This document shows, one piece after another, positions 1 through 8,831 of a DNA stretch of 64,000 nucleotides; the stretch's first letter is position 1, and each line of letters opens with the position of its first letter. The DNA is from Prototheca cutis (taxonomy: Eukaryota; Chlorophyta; Trebouxiophyceae; Chlorellales; Chlorellaceae). A model generated the notes under the pieces. That model was not told the origin of the DNA. It was given only the letters and a program-made list of their open reading frames with translations, and did not search any database. A program made the translations under genes and the position numbers. The DNA lies in contig BCIH01000004.1 in NCBI GenBank assembly GCA_002897115.2, positions 433,329 to 497,328 of the forward strand. Reading direction: 5' to 3'.

Positions 1-200
1 AAGAACGAGGCATGCTGCTTCACGGGATGCATCTTTTGGACGTACTGCTCCTGAGGACCATGGAACATGCGCTTCCAGGTCGCCAGCACCGACGCCTTGG
101 CGGCCCTAAAGACGCCCTTGAGCGCCTCCCGCCCGCGGCCCCAAAAGTCGCGGTCCATCGACCTCGCAATCCTGCCTGTTGTAACAATGGGTGGATGGAT
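1..200 (-). pseudogene. Transposon protein fragment, open to the left edge
   Basis: On the minus strand one frame stays open from about 200 to position 1 and contains the motif DRDFWGRGREALKG followed by KASVLATWKRMFHG. The related fragment at about 365-480 has RNFWGSGREA and KASVRATWQRRFHG, and the copy near 15550 has HNFWSSEREA. The conservation across three copies shows this is protein sequence of the repeat family. I do not recognise the domain. The leftmost copy is the least damaged and may belong to an intact gene outside the window. Confidence 0.5.
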
Positions 201-743
201 TGGGCAGGGTGGCGTGAGGTCTCCCACCTTCAGTTGGGGGGCCGTTAGAATGCAAACGCGCGCACGGGACAGCACCGCCTTCCAGAACGGGAACTCACAA
301 GTTGATGTCGACCTGGCTCTCCTATTCGTCCAGAAGACCGTGGAACCTGCGCTGCCAAGTCGCACGCACTGACGCCTTGACGGTCGTCATGGCGCCCCTG
401 GGCGCCTCCCGCCCGCTACCCCAAAAGTTGCGGGCCATTCGCTTTGCACCCGTTATTGTAATGGGTGCATGAAATAGATAGGTTCGCGGGGAATCCCCGT
501 ATGTTGTACCGAGTTCCCACTGGCCGACCGCCTCGGGAGACGCAGGGCCCTTGGCCTGGGTCAATGGCCAGGACCTTGTAAAACCTCCTTGCACGACCTG
601 TCCCATGAAGGAACTAAGCCCATTTTCTGAGCGACGCGGCAAGGGAATGTGGTGAAACAGACATTTTGGGAGACATGCCCTTGCTGCGCAGGTGGGAGTC
701 GATGGATCTCGAGAAGGTTTCATCATTTTTGCCCTGCACGGTA
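1..743 (-). mobile_element. TIR transposon remnant, copy A (cut by window edge)
   Basis: The right end, read inward from 743, starts TACCGTGCAGGGCAAAAAT, which matches the terminal inverted repeat at 33165. The stretch about 330-720 is closely similar to 15530-15900. The block 60-200 is a diverged second copy of 340-475, so at least two overlapping or tandem fragments are present. The element continues beyond the left edge. Both fragments read as coding on the minus strand, with stops and frameshifts in the inner copy. Confidence 0.7.
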
Positions 744-845
744 CAGAACAGGAGCAGCTCGTTTTGATTTTCGGAGCACGGCTGGTGGACGTAGGCCACT
801 GCGAAGTTTCCCACAAGCTCTCCTGCGCCATTGCGCGCACGATGA

Positions 846-2132
846 TCATGCGATGTACTGCACGGTGCCTTGGGTGCCGCCGACCAGGCGGGGCCCTGCC
901 CAGCAGAGCGCCCATCCTGCCGGGGCTCGTTGTGCAGCCGCCTGTTGGACGATGTGCTGCAGTCCTGACAAGCCCGCGGAGCCGTCACCAAGAAGGACAT
1001 TGCCAGCGGCATCAGCCAGCGCGATCGTCCTTTCATTTCCACACACCTGACGCACCCAGTCGTCCAGTGCGGGGCCATTCTGCACCTCGCCTGGCATCCT
1101 GAGGTCGAGATGCAAAACATCACCCGTTGCCGTGCCCAGGCACAGCGAGGATTCGTCCCCGGCCCAGGTAGCAACAGCCGTCAGCGCCACAGGCCTGCTT
1201 GCCAGCAGGGCCGACTGCCCCGGGTCCCTGGGGTCCCAGCCCAGGCACTGACCGCTGGCTGTCGCCATGGCAAGGCGGCCGTCTCCCGGCACCCAGGTCA
1301 CAGCGTGCACAGCGCCGCAGCCGGGCCATGTCTCGGCCAGCCACGACAGCCCAGATCCGGACCCGACATCCCACAGTGCCGCAGTGCCGTCCAGCGAGCA
1401 ACTCGCAAAAGACGAAGAATCTTCAGTGCTCTGCCTCACGGCGACACCAGACACCTGGAGTGATGTGTGGGGAGTGGCTTTGCTCGAGAGCTTCATTGTG
1501 TGCACAGGCGTTGAGACCAGCGAATCTAGAGGGTTTTACCAGCATCGACCCCTCTCCCGATCCGAGTGGTGCATCCCCGCCACCAGCCAACGCCACGTGT
1601 GCACAGGGCGAGCACGCACCACATTGTCGTGCCGGATCCTGCTCAGAACAGGCTGGATGCTGGGCTGGCTCCCCGTAGAAACGGTCCAGAGACTCACTGC
1701 ACCGTCGTCCGCCCCACTGACTGCCAGCGCATGGCCTGGAGGTGAGGTGAGTCCGCCCAATGCGAAGACTGCTGAGACCTAGCAGCTGCAGAGAAATCCT
1801 CTGGAATGAAATACCAAGGCATGAATGCATCCACCTCCTGGACTACTGGCTAGCACGTCATACGAGTGCATGCAGCTCTCCCCACCTGTGAAGGGATCCC
1901 TGGTGGGGAGCACGGCCAGTGCCGGGATGCCCGCTGCAGTGCTGGTGCTGACTTCCACGCTGCATGCGGCCTGCGCATCGGCTTCCGATGGCGTGACCAA
2001 TGCCACGGCGCCAACCCAGCGGGGCCCCTGCATGGAGCTGCAGCCCGCAAGCACCTGGGTGCTGCCGGGAATGCAGGCCAGCGCATCCACTCGACTACCC
2101 GGCCCCATCACGGCATCATCTGGCGCGCTCAT
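846..2132 (-). CDS. WD40-repeat protein, possibly Nup43-like
   Basis: Three exons in phase (1857-2132, 1616-1778, 846-1525) give about 372 aa. WD-repeat signatures are visible: SGADDGAVSLWTV, SCSLDGTAALWDVGSG, then ATASGQCLGWDPRDPG and LGTATGDVLHLDLRMPG. A single seven-bladed beta-propeller would fit this length, which is also close to nucleoporin Nup43. The phrase GDVLHLDLR recalls Nup43 and WDR77, but I cannot separate these families by eye. The junction after exon 2 is the weakest: the chosen donor keeps phase but is a poor match to consensus. The stop lies only about 100 bp from the transposon terminus at 743. Known for the family: scaffold for protein complexes. Specific function is not assigned. 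Confidence 0.7.
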
Positions 2133-2685
2133 GATTCCAAGATCGACAGATGGCGTATATCATGTGCACACAGAGATGAACAGAGACAAATGGGTTCGGT
2201 GGTTTCGTGCACTGGTGTCGCGAGAGCCTGCAGTGTGCTTCCCCAAATCGTCGGCGACCGCCGAGGACCGCCGCCAACGGCGGGCGTATGCCAATCAATG
2301 GGCACCTGCTCATCGCCTTGCCTGGCCAAGGGATGAATCCCACAACACCGTCTCACTGCGCATCTCTTCTCACAGACTCGTACTGTTACAAGCCGTGCAA
2401 TCTCGACCAAGGCATCGCTAGGGAACGCGCGGGAGTTGAAAGTACAAATGCCTTGGGAGCCAGACAGCGCACGGAATTCCAGCTCGGAAGAGCTCATGCC
2501 CATCTGGGTTGCAGCCGCGGTCAGCGGAGTATGACCTCCCGGCACCCTGGGGTGGCTCCACCGCCGCAAATTGCAGGGGATTGATGCTTGGTACTCCGGC
2601 AAATCTCCCCCTGGCAGACAAGAGCAGGGTACAGACGCTGGGCCAGCGTGACCGACGCCCGGATCATCCAGCCTGGGCCCTTTGC
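2133..2685. other. Intergenic, no gene supported
   Basis: This lies between the start of the WD40 gene and the stop of the heme oxygenase-like gene, both on the minus strand. Open frames exist but show no recognisable domain or plausible splice partners. It probably holds the promoter of the WD40 gene and the 3' UTR of the upstream gene. Confidence 0.5.
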
Positions 2686-3742
2686 TCAGTTGCCGAGGAG
2701 GATCCTGGATATTCCCAAGCCCACCAGTGCCAGCACCAGGCCCGGGAACCACCAGGTGTTGAACAGGTACTTTGCAACACCCAGCATCGGCTGCACCACA
2801 CCCATGGGGTACTGCTGGACAATGGCATTGTTGAGCTGGAAAGCTCGCTTGTGCTCCTGGAGCATGGTCTCCCTGGCTTCCGGACTCAGCTCGCGACCCA
2901 GCGCGTCCAGGGCTTCAACGTAGTCCCCCCGCAGCCCCCGCCCCGTACGGTCGCGGGGCGGGAAGGTAAAGGTCGCCGTGCCCGGTCCATTGGGTTCCAG
3001 GTCCATGGCCCGGGATACGAGCTTCGCAACTGACCGACCGCCGGCCATCAGCGCCGCGTGCTGTGTATACGCGTGCGCCAGCAGTGCCATCGGCGCGGTC
3101 GTCTCCAGCTCCTTCAGGTGCGCGCAGTACTCATCCACCGCGGGCGTGTGCACCACCTGGGACTCCCAGTCCGGGCCCAGGAAGAATTCCAGGTCTACTG
3201 CAAAGGCTTTGCTCCGCGCCGCCTCTTTGAGCAGCGGGCCAAAGGCCTTCAAGTCTGTGTGTCACCAGGCGTGAGGGGAATTTAGGGTTACGATTGCATG
3301 GGCTGCGGGTGGAATCGAGCGACAGCAAGGAGTCCAACTGGCCAGAAGCATCTCCCCCATTCCCTTCCAACAAGCCCTCCTGCCAGGCAGCACCATCATC
3401 AAGCAAGGCCAAAGAGGCGACGACCGTTTTGGCCATCGCCCTGCGTCACGTTCACGGGTGTGCCATTAAGCAAAACACGTCACCGGCACCCATTTCGCCG
3501 CGAGGGCGCTCCGTACCCGCATCGTCGCTCTTGGTGATAGCGGTGTGCAGGGACTCCTCGAGCTGCTTGTGCACCAGGTAGAAGCAGGACAGCGCCTTTG
3601 CGTACAATTTGGGATCAGCGAGCAAGAATATCAACCGGAACGTTACCAGGCGATTCGCAATGCTGTGGACGCCCCGCGTCTGTTTGCGGAACTCTACGGA
3701 CAGTGAGACAGGGGGGGTGCCCCTGGTCTCACCCTCGCTCAT
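2686..3742 (-). CDS. Heme oxygenase-like protein with C-terminal membrane anchor
   Basis: Two exons in phase (3517-3742 and 2686-3254) give 264 aa. The N-terminal helix has RKQTRGVHSIANRL, where the His fits the proximal heme ligand of heme oxygenases (heme to biliverdin, CO and Fe2+). Then come the LYAKALSCFYLVHKQLEE helix and, around residue 150, YTQHAALMAGGR, the place of the distal helix. The C-terminus is a hydrophobic segment (GLVLALVGLGISRILL) ending four residues later, which suggests a tail anchor in ER or outer membranes. No transit peptide is seen, so this is unlike plastid HY1-type enzymes. At the position of the catalytic Asp140 of human HO-1 (GDLSGG) there is Leu; plant enzymes, as I recall them, carry His there. 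Fold assignment is good, but activity is uncertain. Confidence 0.8.
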
Positions 3743-4061
3743 GAGACCGACCCACGCTCCGTATTGCCAACTGGAAATGTGAAATCCAACAGTTTCGTGG
3801 GCTCGAAACGGTGGGGGAGGGATTTCGCGGCCAGCGCTCGCATGACGGGCCCCCCCACAGGGAGATTCGGTGATCACGTTTGCGATGGTAACCAGTGGCC
3901 CGCCCGCGGGACCCTCATGGTCGGAAGTCTGCTCCAGGGCTTGTCAGTGCCGGCCTCCCTTCGCGCATCAACCCAAGCTCGCCGCATACGACGTTTCAGA
4001 TTTTTTTGCTTTAATCGCAAACAGCTCGTGATCCTGCGCTGCCAGCAGACGCCCCGCAAAA
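3743..4061. promoter_or_regulatory. Divergent intergenic region
   Basis: These 319 bp separate the start codons of the heme oxygenase-like gene (minus) and the uncoupling protein gene (plus), so both promoters must lie here. No TATA box or other named element stands out. Confidence 0.5.
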
Positions 4062-5953
4062 ATGTCGCCGCCGTCCAGCCTCCAACTCCCACTGTACAAG
4101 ACCTTTGCTGCCAGCGCTGTTGCGGCATGCACGGCTGAGGTGCGGGGTGATACTGCTTTGTTTTACGTTTGTACATGTCCCTGCGTCGTGTGGATCATGC
4201 ATGACGCTGGAAAACAGCCTCGTCCGGCCTGCAAGCCGTTTTCCGGGCCGGCCAGCTGGCACTGGTTTGAAGGTCAGGGTTCCAGGCGCCCGCAGGTTCT
4301 CACCCTCCCCGGCCCACCGTGCGATGCAGATCGTCTCCCTGCCTCTGGACACCGCCAAGGTCACACTCCAGCTCCAACCCAAGAGCGCCAATCCTCACTA
4401 CCGGTGCGGCGAATGATTGGCTTGATGGCATGCCCTGCGGTGTGCAGGTCGTCTGTCTTCGGATCATGCAACGCGTCCCGGCTCACTGCTCGATCGCCCA
4501 CAACCTTTTCTCCTATGTACCGTGCAGGGGGCTGACTGGTACCGTGCTCACGCTCGCTCGTGAGGAGGGTGTGGGAGCTCTCTACAAGGGCCTCGCTCCC
4601 GGTGCGTCTCGGTGGCTGGTCCTTTGGCAAGTATCTACGAGTGAGAAACATGGCCACATGCATACACACAGCACCGTATGACACAGCACCCATGGACATA
4701 ATCCTGCAGGCCTGCAGCGCCAGGTGTTGTTTGGCGGGCTCCGGATTGGGATGTATGATCCCGTCAAAACGCTGTTTGTGGGCAAGAACCACACGGGCGA
4801 GATCCCGCTGCACACCAAGATTGCAGCGGGTCTGACAACGGGCGCGCTGGGCATCGCCATCGCCAACCCCACCGACCTGGTCAAGGTTCGCATGCAGGCC
4901 GAAGGCAAGCTCAAGCCTGGCCAGGCCAAGCGCTACCCCAGCGCACTTGCCGCCTACGGCATCATCGCACGTACCGAGGGCCTGTCCGCGCTGTGGACAG
5001 GCGTCGGCCCAAACATGGCACGCAACGCCATCATCAACGCCGCTGAGCTCGCCAGCTACGACCAGATCAAGGAGACCCTGCTCGCCACCGGTGCGTTTGG
5101 GTGCGTCATCTTGGACCCTGGATTTGTGGACTTGATTCTTTTTCGTGTATTTTTTGGCCTGATTTGTTTCATGGTGTCTACTGGTGTAAAATGCTTGTGA
5201 TGCAACACGTGCTGCCATATCAGACCCACCCTACAAAGCCAGCCAGTAAACAACCCCTCCCCCACCCACCAAAAAATTGCAGGTCTGTTCAAGGATAACA
5301 TTTACTGCCACATCGCGTCTGGCCTGGGTGCAGGCTTCTTCGCTGTCTGTGTTGGTTCGCCCGTGGACGTCGTCAAGTCCCGGATGATGGGTGAGTGGCG
5401 ATCGGGTGATCTTTTTCGTGTTTTCTTTCAGAAAGCAGCGGGATGGGGGGGGGAGTGTTTTGCTTTGCCCCAGGGGCATCAGGTGTACGATAGCTTTTGA
5501 TGGTTGAGAAATTATCGCTCCTCCTGGTTCGTTGGGCTCCACAACCACGTCCCCTTAATCCCAGGTGCGGCACCGGGCGTGTACACTGGTGTGGGCGATG
5601 CCTTTGTGAAGACCTTCAAGCGGGACGGCCCGCTGGCCTTCTACAACGGCTTTGGGCCCAACTTTGCGCGTCTGGGAACGTGAGTCACAAGGTGGTTGTC
5701 GGTGTTCTTGCTGCTTGCAGCAGCAGCGCTGTGTCTTGGCAGGCTGCCAGCTGCAGAGGGGGTTCTGGCGTGGGTCAGCGGCAAGGGTTGCATGGGACAC
5801 ATACCCAAACTGCGGGCAGAAATGATGGATGTCCAGCAGACCGATCCAGGGAAAGCATATCAAGCATTCTCCCGTGATCTCTCAAAACAATAATGCAGGT
5901 GGAATGTGATCATGTTCCTGACTCTGGAGCAGGTGAAGCGGATGCTGGTGTGA
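4062..5953 (+). CDS. UCP1: Mitochondrial uncoupling protein (plant UCP/PUMP type)
   Basis: Seven exons in phase (4062-4139, 4330-4403, 4528-4601, 4710-5090, 5283-5390, 5565-5679, 5899-5953) give 294 aa, the normal length for a mitochondrial carrier. All three carrier repeats carry the PxD/ExxK/R signature: PLDTAKVTLQLQ, PTDLVKVRMQAEG and PVDVVKSRMMG. The first-repeat text SLPLDTAKV and the loop RGLTGTVLTLAREEG are typical of UCPs rather than of dicarboxylate carriers. Known for the family: inner-membrane transporter that dissipates or balances proton and anion gradients. The first exon encodes MSPPSSLQLPLYKTF, a short N-terminus without a cleavable presequence, as expected. It converges on RPLP1. 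Confidence 0.93.
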
Positions 5954-6180
5954 GCCTGGCAAACCCCCTTTTTCCTCAACAGCCGCTCGGCAATGGTGCG
6001 ACATGGCGCACTGCAATTTCATTGCTAGGCCTTTTCTCGTCAGCCCACATCTCCCTGAACACAAGATCACTGCACATCATGCTTTTGAGATTCAATTCCC
6101 AGAATGTCCGCGTGCATGGGCAGGTGGGCATCCGCATCGCCCGTGCCGTCCCGTGTCTTGTGTGTTTGTTAATGCTTTCC

Positions 6181-6243
<63 letters not shown>

Positions 6244-6384
6244 TTACTGCACGGTCCCACATTACCCCCAGCTGACTTCCCATTTATGAATGATCGTCCT
6301 GCTGCGTAGAATCTAGACTTCCTAGGTGCAGCCGATCAAGGCTTTGGCCTCGGGTAAGCCTTACAGGATTGAATCCAAAGGAAA
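5954..6384. other. Convergent 3' region of UCP and RPLP1
   Basis: This is non-coding sequence between two stop codons. It contains a long uninterrupted C tract, listed separately. No other feature was found. Confidence 0.6.
6182..6242 (+). repeat. Homopolymer tract, about 61 C
   Basis: An uninterrupted run of C lies between the 3' ends of UCP and RPLP1. The length may be inexact because homopolymers of this size are hard to sequence. Confidence 0.95.
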
Positions 6385-7071
6385 TCAGTCGAACAGGGAG
6401 AAGCCCATGTCCTGCAGCAGGGCACACCAGTGGGGTTGACGTCAGCGCAATATTTTCTACGCATAGCTTCAGAATGCCAAGCCACAGCCGGGGCAGCAGT
6501 TGCCTTTCCACCCCACAGTCATGCACAGCAGCTATCCCAACCGAAAAAGCCACGCACCGCATCCTCCTCCTCAGACTCCTCCTTCTTGGCCTCCTCCTTG
6601 GGAGCCTCCTCGGCGGCAGCGGCACCAGCGCCGGCAGCGGCGGCAGCGGGGGCGGCACCACCTGCGGGGACGGGGCCGGCCGGGTATGGGTTCCTCCACT
6701 CCACGCGCGACAGGACCGGAGCCACCACGCCCACGTCCGATTCGGGCCATGCCCAACTGTGCCCAACTTACCAGCACCGACGTTCAGGATGAAGTCATCG
6801 ATGCTCTTCTTCTGGGCCAGCTTGGCAAACAGGTTGGGCCAGTAGGGCTCGACCTCGATGCCGGCAGCCTTCACCAGAGAGTTGATGTTGTCGGCCTGCG
6901 GTCACCAGCGCAGGGGGGCTCACGTTATATAACATATTGCATGGCTCATGCATGGCACCTTGAAGCCGGGCCCAGCACGCTGCATGCTCCACGCCAACGC
7001 ACCGAGACCTCGACGCCGTCGTCGTTCAGGATCAGGGTGGCGTACACCACGGCAAGCTCGGAGCGGCTCAT
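6385..7071 (-). CDS. RPLP1: 60S acidic ribosomal protein P1
   Basis: Four exons in phase (7003-7071, 6772-6895, 6558-6661, 6385-6411) give 107 aa, typical for P1. The N-terminal dimerisation domain reads [20 protein letters not shown]. An Ala/Gly/Pro-rich hinge ([13 protein letters not shown]) follows, then the acidic stretch KKEESEEED and the invariant stalk tail DMGFSLFD. P1/P2 form the lateral stalk of the large ribosomal subunit and recruit translational GTPases. The last coding exon is only 27 nt and encodes just the conserved tail. Start chosen at the canonical MSxSELA. Confidence 0.96.
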
Positions 7072-7971
7072 GTTGGTTGCCTGAAAGGTATTAAGCCGAC
7101 TAGGCACTAACAGGTCAAACCAACGAACGAAGGGGCTGGTCCTGGCCGTTTGGAGGGGCTTTGGAGCGCTGGCCGCCCTGGCGGGCACTCTCTGCCGGCC
7201 ACCACCACGTGCCGGGGTCAAACGCGCGCACGGCTCCAGGAGTCCCCTGCTAAAAGATGCATCTGCAGCTGCGTTCAAGCCCTGGCGCCTCCATGAAGCG
7301 CCAAAAAGCCGCTCATGGAACGTCACATCTGTTTTGTACTACGGCTATGCATGTGGGATAACATAACGAGCGCCAATGTTGCCGGCAATGGCGTGATGGT
7401 ACAGCTGCAGGGCTGATCATTCCTGTCATGGATGACGCCACTGACAGGTGCATTTCATTGCCTCTGCCCATACATCACCAGAAATGGGATTAAAGGCACG
7501 CCTCCGAAATGGTTGTGATGCTTGAAGCACGCATGAGGCTCTACAACGCGCGCCTTATGTACTCTGCTCGCTCGCAACAGAGGTGCTTGGTTCATAGGCA
7601 GGAAGGCAAAGGTGGAACAAACTATTACTGCCATCGACGTATGCGTTTCTGAAGAACTGAGGGGATCAGATTGGCAGGCCCTGCCCTCATGGCCTGGACA
7701 ACTTAGATGGCCACGGCGCCAGCGTCTCCCCTTCCCTTCCACCCCTTGGCCGGTGACGAAGATCGGTGCGGGGGAGCCCCACAGTTTTGAGGACCCCCCG
7801 AGAAGTTAGGCCACATTGGCCGATCCCAAGGAAACGAATAGAAGCTTGTCGATTAAATTGTTTATTTGGCGCCCCGCACACTTGGGTCGCGGCGGCCCTG
7901 CTCTCTGTCGTGTGCCGGGAGTGTAATCGGTCGGGGTGACCCATTGTGGAGGGGATTAGTAGCGGGGCAGC
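7072..7971. promoter_or_regulatory. Divergent intergenic region, RPLP1 and complex I subunit
   Basis: About 900 bp lie between two divergent start codons. Open frames here have no domain or splicing support. It probably contains both promoters and 5' UTRs. The dyad-like stretch near 7280-7330 was inspected and nothing specific was assigned. Confidence 0.5.
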
Positions 7972-8566
7972 ATGGGTAAGATCATCGACGAACCCGCGTA
8001 CCCCGTGGTAGATAAGCACCCGAAGTTTTGGGGCGTCGGTGAGTACGGAGCCGTGGCGTTGCTCGAGCGGTAGGGGAGCTCGGGGTTGGGCACTGGTGCA
8101 GGCCGGTACGCTGCCTGTCCCCGCGCTGGACCGAACCCTCCTCCCGCGCCATGCCTGCAGTGGGGAACTTCAGCCTCACGGACTACGGCAGCTGGGCCCT
8201 ACTGGCGGCGACTGGCGTGCCTGTGGGCTACATGGCAGGTGCGTGCGGTGGGTGGGTGGGTTGGTGGCTGGGAGGATCGCTGCATGAGGGAACGATGCTC
8301 ATGGGGGTTTTCCTTCGCCCTTTGAAGCGATGTTTCCTGTGGTATGGCACCGTAACACAATCTCGCCTGAAACCCTTGCTGCAGGCAAGCGGAAGAGCCC
8401 TGCTTACTCGAGCGTGTCTGGCACCATCCTGCGGTCGTCCCTGGCGACTGGCGTTGCCATCGGCGCTTTTGCGGGCTTCCTGTACGCCTACCAGAGCTCT
8501 GCTGGCCGTCTGATGGGTTTCTTCCCTAACGACAAGGAGGCCGCGTCTGCCGCGGCACGGCAGTGA
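7972..8566 (+). CDS. Complex I 21-kDa-type subunit (NUXM family)
   Basis: Three exons in phase (7972-8038, 8161-8238, 8385-8566) give 108 aa. The N-terminus EPAYPVVDKHPKFWGVVGNF followed by TDYGSW matches the pattern YPxIDxxPHFxxVVxxxxxxDY of the fungal/plant NADH:ubiquinone oxidoreductase 21-kDa subunit family as I remember it. Two hydrophobic segments follow (WALLAATGVPVGYMAG and VAIGAFAGFLYAYQSSAG), consistent with an accessory subunit of the membrane arm. The C-terminus ends in FFPNDKEAASAAARQ. Family assignment rests on motif recognition, not a search. Confidence 0.75.
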
Positions 8567-8831
8567 GCGCGAGCGGCGCGGCTGGCCTCAGTGTGGACGA
8601 TGCTTCCCCCCTTCCACCCCGCCTCTGAAGAATTCTCCTGGCTGTGTTTTCTGTGTGCCTCTGAAAAAGGCAGCATGCCAGGAAGCCAGAGCAGCACAGG
8701 GGTTGGGTGACCGTGACAGCACGTGCAATGGGGTGAGAACGCATGGGGTAGCCTCCTGAAACAAGGGCTCCACGCCAGCGCTTCCTGGAAGAAAGAACAA
8801 TCCCGGCACGCCTGCACAGAAACCGCGCCGC

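Noticed and set aside
2129..2752. 207-codon minus-strand open frame upstream of the WD40 gene
   Set aside because: No domain, and it overlaps the end of the heme oxygenase-like gene in another frame.
5976..6309. Poly-Gly or poly-Pro proteins over the C tract
   Set aside because: Artefact of translating a homopolymer; no conserved flanks.
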